Origin: Carnobacterium sp. 17-4
GTDB taxonomy: Bacteria > Bacillota > Bacilli > Lactobacillales > Carnobacteriaceae
Reading direction: 5' to 3'
Length of the DNA stretch: 64,000 nucleotides
Assembly (NCBI RefSeq): GCF_000195575.1
Contig: NC_015391.1
Location: forward strand, 2,530,363-2,594,362
Positions 41,513-49,907 of the stretch are shown piece after piece. The first letter of the stretch is position 1. The number at the start of each line of letters is the position of its first letter. Below the pieces are notes generated by a model. That model had not been told where the DNA came from and ran no database searches. It saw only the letters and a list, made by a program, of their open reading frames with translations. A program made the position numbers and the translations under genes.

Positions 41513-42061
41513 TTAAAGTTTATCTGCTTGCTCAAAGTCTAATTCAGTACTTGTTTCACGACCAAACATTTCAACATTCACTTTAAGTTTTGCTTTTTCC
41601 ATTTCGATTTCAGTAATTTTACCTGTAAGTCCACTAAATGCACCTTCAATAATCGTTACGGTTTCGCCAACTTCAAAGTTGATTTCTTGATGACGAGCAC
41701 TCATTCCGATACGACGTAAAATAACTTCTATTTCAGAATTTAAAAGTGGTGCTGGTTTACTACCTGCTCCATGAGAACCAACAAATCCAGTCACACCTGG
41801 CGTGTTACGAACAACGTACCAAGAATCATCAGACATGATCATTTCAACTAAAACATATCCAGGAAACGTTTTTTTCATATTTATTTTTTCTTTACCGTTT
41901 TTCACTTCTTTTTCTTCTTCTTCAGGGATAACTACTCGGAAAATATAATCCCCCATACCCATACTATTTGCTCTAGACTCGATATTTTGTTTCACTTTAT
42001 TTTCGTATCCAGAATATGTGTGTAGCACATACCACTGTTTCGCACTTTCTATTTCTTCCAC
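41513..42061 (-). CDS. nusG: Transcription termination/antitermination protein NusG
   Basis: Binds RNA polymerase, promotes pausing in Gram-positives and bridges to S10 (NusE) and Rho. 182 residues from GTG at 42061: an NGN domain (KQWYVLHTYSGYENKVKQNI, FPGYVLVEM) and a KOW domain (VGETVTIIEGAFSGLTGKI, near 127-145). The earlier GTG of the longer frame is part of the GAGGAGTG site. A hairpin terminator separates it from secE. Confidence 0.96.
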   Translation of the reverse strand: MEEIESAKQWYVLHTYSGYENKVKQNIESRANSMGMGDYIFRVVIPEEEEKEVKNGKEKINMKKTFPGYVLVEMIMSDDSWYVVRNTPGVTGFVGSHGAGSKPAPLLNSEIEVILRRIGMSARHQEINFEVGETVTIIEGAFSGLTGKITEIEMEKAKLKVNVEMFGRETSTELDFEQADKL

Positions 42062-42138
42062 GCGTATCACTCCTCTTCATTTTTTGTTCTTAGTTATTTT
42101 CGACATTGGTTAGTTGGCTCATCTGTTTTTAAACATAC

Positions 42139-42172
42139 AAAAAAACCTTCATTTACTTTTAAAGAAGGTTTT
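42139..42172 (-). terminator. Hairpin terminator between secE and nusG
   Basis: Minus-strand AAAACCTTC arm, loop, GAAGGTTTT arm and a T-run, 71 bases after secE. It may attenuate read-through from rpmG-secE into nusG, which are usually cotranscribed. Confidence 0.75.
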
Positions 42173-42242
42173 GTGCATTTATTCATGAGTTCATTATACC
42201 ATCATGCAGAGCTTCATGCCAGTGGTTTCTTTCTCAGATCTC

Positions 42243-42422
42243 TTATAAAATCAAATCTAAGAGTGCACCTATCCCAAAGTCAACAACCGCAAAGAAAAGA
42301 ACAAATAATAGACAGACGACAAAAACAGTCAATGTATATTTTCTAAGTTCTTTACCAGTAGGCCATGTGACTGTTTTGATTTCTTGACGTACACCGCCAA
42401 AAAAGTTTTTTATTTTCTTCAT
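42243..42422 (-). CDS. secE: Protein translocase subunit SecE
   Basis: Single-span clamp of the SecYEG channel. 59 residues (MKKIKNFFGGVRQEIKTVTW and one membrane helix near 32-54), the short Gram-positive form. The ATG at 42422 follows TGGAGGG. It lies between rpmG and nusG as in most bacteria. Confidence 0.96.
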   Translation of the reverse strand: MKKIKNFFGGVRQEIKTVTWPTGKELRKYTLTVFVVCLLFVLFFAVVDFGIGALLDLIL

Positions 42423-42460
42423 GTTTATTCCCTCCAAATTGGTATCGAGACTTCTTTTTC

Positions 42461-42613
42461 TTACTTCGTTTCACGATGCAATGTATGTTGATTGCAGTAT
42501 TTACAGAATTTTTTTACTTCTAAGCGTTCTGTGCGATTTCCTTCATTTACTTTTTTAGAATAATTTCTAGACCCACAAACAGAACAAGCTAAAGATGTTT
42601 TTTTTCCACTCAT
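42461..42613 (-). CDS. rpmG: Large ribosomal subunit protein bL33 (zinc type)
   Basis: 50 residues from [20 protein letters not shown], ending [11 protein letters not shown]. Two CxxC pairs (CSVC, CKYC) make this the zinc-binding form. ATG follows AGGTGAAAAA. The longer upstream frame has no conserved sequence. It marks the boundary where the electron transfer locus is inserted. Confidence 0.95.
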   Translation of the reverse strand: MSGKKTSLACSVCGSRNYSKKVNEGNRTERLEVKKFCKYCNQHTLHRETK

Positions 42614-42704
42614 TTTTTCACCTATTCTCTCTATTATACGGACGAATGACATCTTACTAAATTTACCATCACTCGGGAAACATGTCAATTCCTCTTTTTA
42701 AATT

Positions 42705-43646
42705 TTATTTAAATACTAAACTTATTGCTAACAGCACAACTTCGCTGGCACTAAATAAAATGATGTTTTTTATAGCGATAACAAATGTTTCTGACTTAAC
42801 TTGCTTGTTGTTGTATGCAGCTAAGTTTTTCTTCATAGGTATAAGGGTTACTAATAAAAGCAATAAAATAGGATGTAACAAACCCATTAAAACAGCTAAA
42901 ACAATTACTACATAACTCATGTAGACCAACGCATTAAATAATTGGACAGCTCGCTTTTTGCCAATGTAAAACGGTAATGTGTACCTGTGATTAAGGATAT
43001 CTTGTTCTAAATCACAGGTATTATTCGCCAACATAATATTGGCTATCAAGAATACTGTTGGTAACGACACAAAGAATAATACCAGAACAGAAACCATATT
43101 TCCTTCTAACAGAAAAAGTTGGCCTTTAAACACTAAACTTAATAAACTAAGCTCTCCAACATTCACAAAGGCTGCAATAAAAAAGATACCAAACCCCATA
43201 GTCAAACCTGAAATAGGTTCTCCTAATGGCATTCTTGAAATGGGAACCGGTCCAAAAGTATAAAAAATCCCAATAAAGAAACAGAGGGCTCCTATTATCA
43301 GCAACACGATATTGGTTCTATAGACTAGCCAAAAGCCTAGCAGCATTGCAATAATCACCATTCCGATAATGAGACGAATAACGAGTTTTTCTGAAATTTT
43401 TTCTTGTCCAATAACGTTTACTTCATCTCGGTAGCCCTTATCTTTAGCTTTTTGATAATCCATCAAATTATTAATAGCTGTTGTTGCCATGTCAAAAATT
43501 AACATCGCTATAAAGAATAGAAGTGTATTAACAAAGTTAAACGCGTTGAAATAATAAGCTGTAAATAATGTTCCTAATAAAAAAGGAAATAGACTTGCTA
43601 ACTTTGTTTGAATCTCTACTAATGTAAAAAAGGTCTTTATCGACAT
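42705..43646 (-). CDS. dmkA: Demethylmenaquinone-forming prenyltransferase DmkA (MenA/UbiA family)
   Basis: Membrane prenyltransferase that joins a polyprenyl diphosphate to 1,4-dihydroxy-2-naphthoate. The setting points to the quinone used by flavin-based extracellular electron transfer rather than general respiration. 313 residues, eight or nine membrane helices, and the two UbiA aspartate motifs: NNLMDYQKAKD (near 59-69) and NNTCDLEQD (near 208-216). ATG. Last gene of the pplA-fmnB-dmkA arm; it would pair with DmkB (48826-49806). A general MenA elsewhere in the genome cannot be excluded. Confidence 0.87.
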   Translation of the reverse strand: MSIKTFFTLVEIQTKLASLFPFLLGTLFTAYYFNAFNFVNTLLFFIAMLIFDMATTAINNLMDYQKAKDKGYRDEVNVIGQEKISEKLVIRLIIGMVIIAMLLGFWLVYRTNIVLLIIGALCFFIGIFYTFGPVPISRMPLGEPISGLTMGFGIFFIAAFVNVGELSLLSLVFKGQLFLLEGNMVSVLVLFFVSLPTVFLIANIMLANNTCDLEQDILNHRYTLPFYIGKKRAVQLFNALVYMSYVVIVLAVLMGLLHPILLLLLVTLIPMKKNLAAYNNKQVKSETFVIAIKNIILFSASEVVLLAISLVFK

Positions 43647-43665
43647 CGTTATCCCTCTTTGATTT

Positions 43666-44733
43666 TTATTTTAATGTAAATGCATCATTTGTTAATTTAA
43701 AGGATTCTTTTAACCCCTCTGACACATAAACCTCTTTATCTTTTGTTACAAATATTGCATCAACATCTTCTAATGTATTCACGTATTCTAATCCCTCTTT
43801 TAATCCTTTAGAAAAAAGCGAAGTCGATAGTCCGTCACCATCAATCGATTTTTTAGTGATTACACTAACTCCTGCTAACTCATTATCAAATGGATACCCT
43901 GTTTCTGGATTCATCAAGTGATGGTAATTCACTCCGTCAACTTCAAGGAACCGTTCATAAATACCTGAAGTAACGATTGACCTGTCACTTAAGGCTAAAG
44001 ATCCTATGATCGTTCCACGTGTTTCAAACGGATCTTGAATCCCTACATTCCAAGCTGCTCCTTCACCTCTTGCACTGTCTCCCATAACATACACGTTTCC
44101 ACCTAAATCAATAATTGCAGTATCTACTTCGTGTTCTTTTAACATCTCTACCACTTCATCAGTGATAAAGCCTTTAGCAATCGCTCCTAAATCTAAACGC
44201 ATACCTTCTTCTGGCAAATAGACTGTCTGAGCTTCATCATCAAACTTCACCTTTGAATACTCTACTAAGTTCAAAGTTTCATCAATTTCAGATTGTTCTG
44301 GTTTCCTAGCATCATCAAAACCAATATGCCATAGTTCTGTAATGGGTCCGACTGTTAAATCAAAACTACCTGCAGTACTTTCACTATAATCATATGCCGC
44401 TTGCAATAAATAGTATAAATCATCCGATACTTTGACCGGTTCGATCCCGGCTTGTTCATTAATTTTTTCAATTTCTGAATTTCCGTTTCCCTCATCAACC
44501 GTAATCAAACCCGCTAGCTCTTCAATTCGATTAAAAGCCGCATCTAACGCTTCTTGTTTGTCTTGATTATAGATGGTAACTTTCACAACGGTCCCCATCA
44601 AAAATTCAGTTCGTTCAAAGGGTTCTTTAGCTAACGCACGCTCTTTTGCGTCTTCCTTATTTCCACAACCAATAAGCACGAATAATACCACTAGTAGGGA
44701 GATCATTACTTTCACTATGTTATTTTTTTCCAT
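43666..44733 (-). CDS. fmnB: FAD:protein FMN transferase (ApbE-like flavinyltransferase), lipoprotein
   Basis: Attaches FMN from FAD covalently to Thr/Ser in FMN-binding domains outside the cell; here the expected client is the adjacent PplA. 355 residues. Lipobox LIGC with Cys23 anchors it to the membrane, followed by an ApbE domain: LMGTVVKVTIY, AAYDYSESTAGSFDLTVGPI, DLGAIAKGFITD, AIIDLGGNVYVMG, HHLMNPETGYPF, and a C-terminal metal-binding Asp/Thr segment (SIDGDGLSTSLF). Start ATG. Twenty bases upstream of dmkA and separated from pplA by a hairpin (44797-44822). Confidence 0.92.
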   Translation of the reverse strand: MEKNNIVKVMISLLVVLFVLIGCGNKEDAKERALAKEPFERTEFLMGTVVKVTIYNQDKQEALDAAFNRIEELAGLITVDEGNGNSEIEKINEQAGIEPVKVSDDLYYLLQAAYDYSESTAGSFDLTVGPITELWHIGFDDARKPEQSEIDETLNLVEYSKVKFDDEAQTVYLPEEGMRLDLGAIAKGFITDEVVEMLKEHEVDTAIIDLGGNVYVMGDSARGEGAAWNVGIQDPFETRGTIIGSLALSDRSIVTSGIYERFLEVDGVNYHHLMNPETGYPFDNELAGVSVITKKSIDGDGLSTSLFSKGLKEGLEYVNTLEDVDAIFVTKDKEVYVSEGLKESFKLTNDAFTLK

Positions 44734-44796
44734 TCTGCATACTCCTTGTTAGACAACTTTTGTATATGTTTTCACTAACTTTTTTTAAAAATAAAT

Positions 44797-44822
44797 GGGT
44801 CTTAGAAATACATCTAAGACCC
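44797..44822 (-). terminator. Hairpin between pplA and fmnB
   Basis: Perfect 10-bp stem GGGTCTTAGA with a 6-base loop, followed on the minus strand by an A/T-rich stretch ending in a T-run. Probably a partial terminator that keeps pplA mRNA in excess of fmnB-dmkA. Confidence 0.75.
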
Positions 44823-44902
44823 TCATATTATGCCATTTCTAACTGAGTTTTTCAATCTTTATCAAAGAGACACCTCTGCTAAAGAATGATTAAAAAATTG
44901 TA

Positions 44903-45427
44903 TTAGTTATCAATTTCGATGGTTTCTGTTTTACCTTCTGCTGCTGCATCAACTAGCTGTTGTGCGTATTCAACAAATAATTCGTGAGAATGAGTTGCAC
45001 CTGAAACGACTTCTACAGCTGACGGATCTTGTGCATCTACTAAAGCTTGGTTGTAAGCTGGAATGTATTCAGCAGGACCAGTTCCCACTTTATCTTTCAT
45101 AGCTTTTTGGTATTCTGTATCTTTCGTTTTTAACTCTCCAGCATCATTAACATAATCATAAGTAGATTCTGTAATTTGTCCGCCTTCAACGGTCATCCCA
45201 AAAACAACGCTCCAACCATTATCGTCAAGATTTTTTTCTTCTAATAGATAGCTTCCATCTTGTAAGGCAACAGTTTCAGTTGAACTCATTGATTCAGAAC
45301 TTGTTGCCTCTGATTCAACAACTGCTGAACTTTCTTTACTAGTTGCATCGTCAGAACCACATGCTGCTAGTACAAATGTTGAAGCCAAAATAACTGACGC
45401 TAATTTCAAACCGGTTTTAAATTCCAT
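44903..45427 (-). CDS. pplA: PplA-like flavinylated surface lipoprotein, single FMN-binding domain
   Basis: Extracellular electron carrier of the flavin-based electron transfer pathway; FMN is linked covalently by FmnB. 174 residues: signal peptide and lipobox LAAC with Cys23, a Ser/Glu-rich spacer (26-52) that could reach through the wall, and one FMN_bind domain (54-165). The flavinylation motif is SGATHS at 142-147. As I recall them, Listeria and Enterococcus PplA are about twice as long with two such domains, so this is a short version. ATG, promoter at 45513-45541. Confidence 0.88.
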   Translation of the reverse strand: MEFKTGLKLASVILASTFVLAACGSDDATSKESSAVVESEATSSESMSSTETVALQDGSYLLEEKNLDDNGWSVVFGMTVEGGQITESTYDYVNDAGELKTKDTEYQKAMKDKVGTGPAEYIPAYNQALVDAQDPSAVEVVSGATHSHELFVEYAQQLVDAAAEGKTETIEIDN

Positions 45428-45512
45428 TATATATACCCACCCTATTTTTATAGTCTAGTCTTCCTAACGAAAGAATAATACGGCTACTTCATTTGGTAGA
45501 CTATCTACTAAT

Positions 45513-45541
45513 AGTATAACTACTTTATTTTATATTGTCTA
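45513..45541 (-). promoter_or_regulatory. Sigma-A promoter of pplA
   Basis: Minus-strand TAGACA, 17-base spacer, TATACT, 86 bases before the pplA ATG. A perfect palindrome lies 11 bases upstream of the -35. Confidence 0.75.
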
Positions 45542-45552
45542 TGTTTTCACAT

Positions 45553-45566
45553 GAAATTATAATTTC
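45553..45566. promoter_or_regulatory. Candidate operator palindrome upstream of pplA
   Basis: GAAATTATAATTTC is a perfect 14-bp palindrome just upstream of the pplA -35. Its centre resembles the TTATAAT half-sites of Fur/PerR-type boxes, but the match is short and the region is AT-rich. Confidence 0.35.
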
Positions 45567-45825
45567 AGCTTTAGAAATTCTTCTTATATATTCCAACCAA
45601 TGAATTAATGTCTATCTATTAACTATTCGAGTTTCTTTTTTATATATCAGCAACTAGATTTTACTACGAAATACTTAATATTCTGTTCACAAACTTTCAT
45701 ACATTAATTTGCTTTCCTTTATGCATCAAGCTTTCAACGCTGATCTGTTCATTTAACCAATTATTTTCTTAAGTTTACTTTTTAAAATAATAAAATATAT
45801 GCTTTTTTTACTACTGATACTGAAT

Positions 45826-45843
45826 TTGTCAATAATGTGACAA
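45826..45843. promoter_or_regulatory. Candidate operator TTGTCA-N6-TGACAA
   Basis: An 18-base inverted repeat in the divergent region. It resembles, but does not match, Rex (TTGTGA-N6-TCACAA) or Crp/Fnr-type sites, each half differing at one position. It lies 145 bases from the ndh2 -35. Confidence 0.35.
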
Positions 45844-45987
45844 CTGTTTTTGTTTTTTTAATTTGTATTTTTCTTTGATTTAATACGATTCACAAAAGAA
45901 GATTGAGAATTATTTCATTAAAAATCATTTTTTTAAACTGTTTTTTTATTCGTAATTTTTTTTCTTCAAAAAATAACCTTTAAAACG

Positions 45988-46015
45988 TAGACATATTTTT
46001 TTTATTTTGTATAAT
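45988..46015 (+). promoter_or_regulatory. Sigma-A promoter of ndh2
   Basis: TAGACA, 16-base spacer, perfect TATAAT, about 113 bases before the ndh2 ATG. The same -35 variant as pplA on the other strand. Confidence 0.75.
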
Positions 46016-46128
46016 ATGGTTATCAGATAGTTGTGAAACTTTTAACTAACTTGATAAGAACTTATTATTATTATTCAGTTTTTTATAGTATATGTTTTAA
46101 AAAATGGTTTAAAAAAGGAGCTAGAAAA

Positions 46129-47982
46129 ATGACTCAAACAAATGTAGTTGTTGTTGGTGCTGGTTTTGCAGGGGTTGCTGCTACAAAACAGCTCGCAAAA
46201 AAACTCAAAAAAAATAAAGAGGTAACGATTACGTTAATCGATCGCCACTCTTACCTTACTTATATGACAGAGTTACACGAAGTAGCAGGAGGACGTGTTG
46301 AACCTGAAGCTATCCAATATGATTTACAACGATTATTTGCTCGTAAAAAAAATGTTAACTTAGTAACGGATAATGTTACAGCAGTTGATCATGATAAAAA
46401 AGTGGTAACAACTGAAAATGGATCTTATTCTTATGACTATTTAGTTTTAGGTATGGGTGGAGAACCAAACGACTTCGGAACACCTGGAGTTAAAGAACAT
46501 GGATTCACTCTTTGGTCTTTAGAAGATGCCGTTCGTCTACGCCACCACATTGAAACAACTGTTGCAGCTGCAGCTATTGAACACGATGCTGAAAAACGTG
46601 CCGCTATGATGCGCTTTGTAATTTGTGGTTCTGGATTTACAGGTATCGAAATGGTCGGCGAACTGCTAGATTGGAAAGATGTTTTAGCTAAAGAGTACAA
46701 ATTTGACGCTTCAGAGATCGAACTAATCGTTGTTGAAGCTGCTCCAACTATCTTAAATACCCTTCCTCGTCAAGATGCAGATAAAGCTGAAAAATTCATG
46801 ACGAAAAAAGGCATCAAAATTATGAAAGATTCTCCAATCATTAGTGTTGGAGCTGAATCCGTTTTATTGAAATCTGGTGAAGAGATCCCTACTAAAACAT
46901 TAGTATGGACTGCAGGTGTTAAAGCTAATACTGATACAGCAGAATTTGGAATGGAACAAGCTCGTGCTGGACGGTTAGTTGCGAACGAGTTCATGGAAGC
47001 TAAAGATTTAGAAGATGTTTATGTCATTGGCGATCTTGTCTACTATGAGGAAGAAGAAGGAAAACCGACTCCTCAAATCGTACAAGCTGCTGAACAAACT
47101 GGACATACTGCTGCTGTTAACGTTATTGCAGCTATTGAAGGAAAAGAAAAACACAAATTTAAATCAAATTACCAAGGAACAATGGTTTCTATCGGTTCAA
47201 AATATGGTGTTGCTTACTTGATGGATAAATTCCATCTTAGCGGATTTATTGCTATGTTGATGAAACACATTGTTAACTTAAAATACTTCTTTGACATTCG
47301 TTCTGGTTACTACATGGTACAATACCTATTCCATGAATTCTTCCATATTAAAAATCAAAGAAATATTTTCCGCGGTCACCTTTCTCGTTACGGGAATGTT
47401 TTATGGAGTGTCCCTTTAAGAGTCTTTTACGGTAGCATGTGGTTTATTGAAGGTTTGAAAAAAGCCTTTGGTTTATTCGATTCTCAAAGTTGGTTTGGCG
47501 ATACCGTTACTTTGCCATTCGCATGGTTACAAGATGTTACTAGTGGAGCTTCAGAAGTTGTTGAAGAAGCTGCTGAAGTTGCTAAACCGATCTTTGGTTT
47601 AAACTATGTCTATGGCGAAGAACCTATGATGATTTTTTCTAAGGCTCCTGATTGGTTTAACAGCATCATGGAATTTATGATTCCAACTCCTGAAGTGGCT
47701 TTGTTCTTCCAAAAATTCATGACTTGCGTGGAACTTGCGATAGGATTAGCTTTAATTGCTGGACTATTCACTTGGTTGGCTAGTGCAGCTACCGTTGCTT
47801 TAGTTGTCAGCTTTGCTTTATCTGGTATGTTCTACTGGGTTAACATTTGGTTCGTATTTGTAGCTATCGCTTTGATGAATGGTTCTGGTCGTGCCTTTGG
47901 TTTAGACTACTATGTGATTCCATGGATTCAAAAAGTAGCTGGCAAATGGTGGTATGGTACACCAAGATCCCTATATAAATAA
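46129..47982 (+). CDS. ndh2: Type II NADH dehydrogenase Ndh2 with C-terminal membrane domain
   Basis: Oxidises NADH and reduces the dedicated demethylmenaquinone that feeds extracellular electron transfer. 617 residues from MTQTNVVVVGAGFAGVAA, 7 bases after AAAAGGAGC. The N-terminal two-thirds is a standard NDH-2: FAD GxGxxG near 9-14, NAD-binding ICGSGFTGIEM near 166, YVIGDLVYYEEEEGKPTPQIVQAAEQTG. Beyond about residue 400, where ordinary NDH-2 ends, a ~200-residue extension adds membrane helices (for example near 540-610). That extension is characteristic of the Ndh2 of the electron transfer locus. Confidence 0.93.
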   Translation: MTQTNVVVVGAGFAGVAATKQLAKKLKKNKEVTITLIDRHSYLTYMTELHEVAGGRVEPEAIQYDLQRLFARKKNVNLVTDNVTAVDHDKKVVTTENGSYSYDYLVLGMGGEPNDFGTPGVKEHGFTLWSLEDAVRLRHHIETTVAAAAIEHDAEKRAAMMRFVICGSGFTGIEMVGELLDWKDVLAKEYKFDASEIELIVVEAAPTILNTLPRQDADKAEKFMTKKGIKIMKDSPIISVGAESVLLKSGEEIPTKTLVWTAGVKANTDTAEFGMEQARAGRLVANEFMEAKDLEDVYVIGDLVYYEEEEGKPTPQIVQAAEQTGHTAAVNVIAAIEGKEKHKFKSNYQGTMVSIGSKYGVAYLMDKFHLSGFIAMLMKHIVNLKYFFDIRSGYYMVQYLFHEFFHIKNQRNIFRGHLSRYGNVLWSVPLRVFYGSMWFIEGLKKAFGLFDSQSWFGDTVTLPFAWLQDVTSGASEVVEEAAEVAKPIFGLNYVYGEEPMMIFSKAPDWFNSIMEFMIPTPEVALFFQKFMTCVELAIGLALIAGLFTWLASAATVALVVSFALSGMFYWVNIWFVFVAIALMNGSGRAFGLDYYVIPWIQKVAGKWWYGTPRSLYK

Positions 47983-48005
47983 GAAAAAAAAGTTTTATAA
48001 AGTAG

Positions 48006-48051
48006 AATGGGTGAGTGAAGGTAGGTCTCTTCTACCTCCACTCATTTTATT
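48006..48051 (+). terminator. Possible hairpin after ndh2
   Basis: GAGTG-AAGGTAG and CTACCT-CCACTC arms around a short loop, followed by ATTTTATTATG. Moderate stem and poor T-run; it may only partly reduce read-through into eetB. Confidence 0.5.
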
Positions 48052-48218
48052 ATGTCTTAAAAGGTCACTAAAACTCATGTGTAACAATAGAAAAAATGTT
48101 AAGATAGAAAGAAGAATTCAAGCGTTATTCTTCTTTGTCTCTTGTTATTTTTATTCAATTACTCAAACAAGCAATCATTTAGTTAAAATCATTTTATAGT
48201 AGATAAGGGCTGGTGTTT

Positions 48219-48788
48219 ATGACTAGAAATCAAAAACTTGTGTATATTGCATTATTGGCAGCTCAAGCTGTTATCTTAAGCTTAGTCGAACGAAGTATTC
48301 CCTTTCCTTTTGCCTTTGCTCCAGGTGCAAAACTTGGTATTGCTAACCTGATCACTATTGTCGCTATTTTCACTTTACCATTAAAGGATAGTTTCACAGT
48401 AGTGTGGATGAGACTTATTATGACCACTCTTTTAGGTGGTACACTGTCAACCTTTATGTACAGTTGTGCTGGAGCTTTACTCAGTTATGTTGGCATGTTA
48501 CTAGTCAAACAACTTGGACCAAAACGCGTCAGTATCATCGGAATAAGTGCTACAGGAGGTATTTTGCATAATGTTGGTCAACTAGCTGTTGCAAGCTGGA
48601 TTGCTCAAACATGGACGGTTATGCTGTACTTACCGATCCTATCTTTTATGGGAATTCTATCTGGTATCGCTATCGGTATTGCCGCTAATTATTTAATGAC
48701 TCATGTACGTACCTTAAAAAACTTCCAACAGCAGACTCAACAACCCACTAAGAAAAATCGCAGTAACACTACTTATGCAAATTCTTAA
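48219..48788 (+). CDS. eetB: EetB-like Gx transporter family membrane protein
   Basis: Integral membrane protein of the Gx transporter family (annotated in older databases as heptaprenyl diphosphate synthase component I). In the Listeria locus the homologue is EetB, thought to help transfer electrons from the quinone outward. 189 residues from the ATG 9 bases after AAGGG; a GTG two codons earlier is possible. About five membrane helices; the motif PFPFAFAPGAKLGIANLITI (near 24-43) is typical. Its usual partner EetA is not visible. 38 bases upstream of dmkB. Confidence 0.85.
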   Translation: MTRNQKLVYIALLAAQAVILSLVERSIPFPFAFAPGAKLGIANLITIVAIFTLPLKDSFTVVWMRLIMTTLLGGTLSTFMYSCAGALLSYVGMLLVKQLGPKRVSIIGISATGGILHNVGQLAVASWIAQTWTVMLYLPILSFMGILSGIAIGIAANYLMTHVRTLKNFQQQTQQPTKKNRSNTTYANS

Positions 48789-48825
48789 ATACGCCTTAAC
48801 TCTATGAAACGAAAGGGGAATACAC

Positions 48826-49806
48826 ATGCAGATTCATCCTATGTGGGCAGCCTACCCTGAATTACAATCTGAATTAATACAAACCATTGAATTAATAGAT
48901 TCAAGAATTCACTTGCGAAATAAATCTATTGAACATGCTTTAGTTGATATGATGAACACAGGTGGCAAATTGGTTCGCCCAGCTTATACTTTGCTTTTTT
49001 CAACTTTTGGAGAAGATCAAGACCCTAACCGAGCACGTGCTTTTGCTGCGGCTATTGAAGTGTTGCACATGGCAACTTTAATCCATGATGATGTTATTGA
49101 TGATTCACCTAAAAGGCGTGGCCAACAAACGATTCAATCAAAATACGGCAAAGATATTGCTGTTTATGCTGGCGATTATTTATTTACTGTTTCGTTTAAA
49201 CTAATAACAGACTATTCTAATTCTATGAAACAAATGCAGATCAACACTAAAGGCATGGAAAAAATCTTAATGGGTGAAATTGATCAAATGCATTTAAGAT
49301 ACAATCAAAAAATAACGATTCGTAATTATTTGACTCAAATATCTGGTAAAACAGCTCAATTATTTGCTCTTTCTTGTTACTCAGGAGCCTTAGAGAGTGG
49401 ACAAACTGAGCGATTTGCCCGAAATTGCTATTATATCGGAAGTCATATTGGAATGGCTTTTCAAATCAAGGATGATATTTTAGACTATACCCAAACCACT
49501 GATGTTTTTGGAAAACCTGTTTTAGAAGACGTAAAACAAGGAATTTATTCTGCTCCTCTTATTTATGCTATGCGTAAACAGAATGCTACTTTCAAAGAAC
49601 TGCTTGAAAAAAAAGAACAGCTAACAAATGAAGAAACACAAAAAATCCAACAACTTGTCATAAATACTGGTGGTTTAGATGAAGCAAAACGTTTGGCTGG
49701 AAAGTACACCGATAAAGCCTTAAAACTAATTGGTCAGTTACCGGATAGTTCAGAAAAAGAAATAATCCGTAACTTAACCCTGTCATTATTAGAAAGAACG
49801 ATTTGA
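48826..49806 (+). CDS. dmkB: Polyprenyl diphosphate synthase DmkB
   Basis: Builds the isoprenoid tail for demethylmenaquinone from IPP and an allylic primer, supplying DmkA. The IPP could come from the MEP pathway enzymes encoded at 56.4-57.6 kb. 326 residues with GGKLVRP at 46-52, the first aspartate-rich motif DDVIDD at 88-93 followed by RRG, and the second DDILD at 216-220. ATG 8 bases after AAAGGGG. Last gene of the ndh2-eetB-dmkB arm, ended by a strong terminator. Confidence 0.93.
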   Translation: MQIHPMWAAYPELQSELIQTIELIDSRIHLRNKSIEHALVDMMNTGGKLVRPAYTLLFSTFGEDQDPNRARAFAAAIEVLHMATLIHDDVIDDSPKRRGQQTIQSKYGKDIAVYAGDYLFTVSFKLITDYSNSMKQMQINTKGMEKILMGEIDQMHLRYNQKITIRNYLTQISGKTAQLFALSCYSGALESGQTERFARNCYYIGSHIGMAFQIKDDILDYTQTTDVFGKPVLEDVKQGIYSAPLIYAMRKQNATFKELLEKKEQLTNEETQKIQQLVINTGGLDEAKRLAGKYTDKALKLIGQLPDSSEKEIIRNLTLSLLERTI

Positions 49807-49853
49807 TTTTACCTATTGATTAGCCGTTTACTTCTCTCTAGAGTAAAAAATAA

Positions 49854-49895
49854 AAAGACAAGCTATCAGCAAAAAACCGATAGCTTGTCTTTTTA
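49854..49895 (+). terminator. Terminator after dmkB
   Basis: AAAGACAAGCTATC and GATAGCTTGTCTTTTT with an A-rich loop. Ends the plus-strand electron transfer arm before convergent sigH. Confidence 0.92.
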
Positions 49896-49907
49896 TTTAA
49901 AATCTTA

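Larger units (their letters stand above)
45428..46128. other. Divergent control region between pplA and ndh2
   Basis: About 700 very AT-rich bases with no gene. It holds the divergent promoters of pplA (45513-45541) and ndh2 (45988-46015), a perfect 14-bp palindrome at 45553-45566 and an inverted repeat TTGTCA-N6-TGACAA at 45826-45843. An in-frame extension of ndh2 to 46033 has no binding site. Confidence 0.7.

Noticed and set aside
46033-46128. N-terminal extension of ndh2
   Set aside because: The extra 32 residues lack family similarity, and the true ATG at 46129 has AAAAGGAG 7 bases before it.
47954-48199. 81-codon frame after ndh2, considered as EetA
   Set aside because: It begins inside ndh2, has no binding site and no NusG-domain-II-like or membrane pattern.
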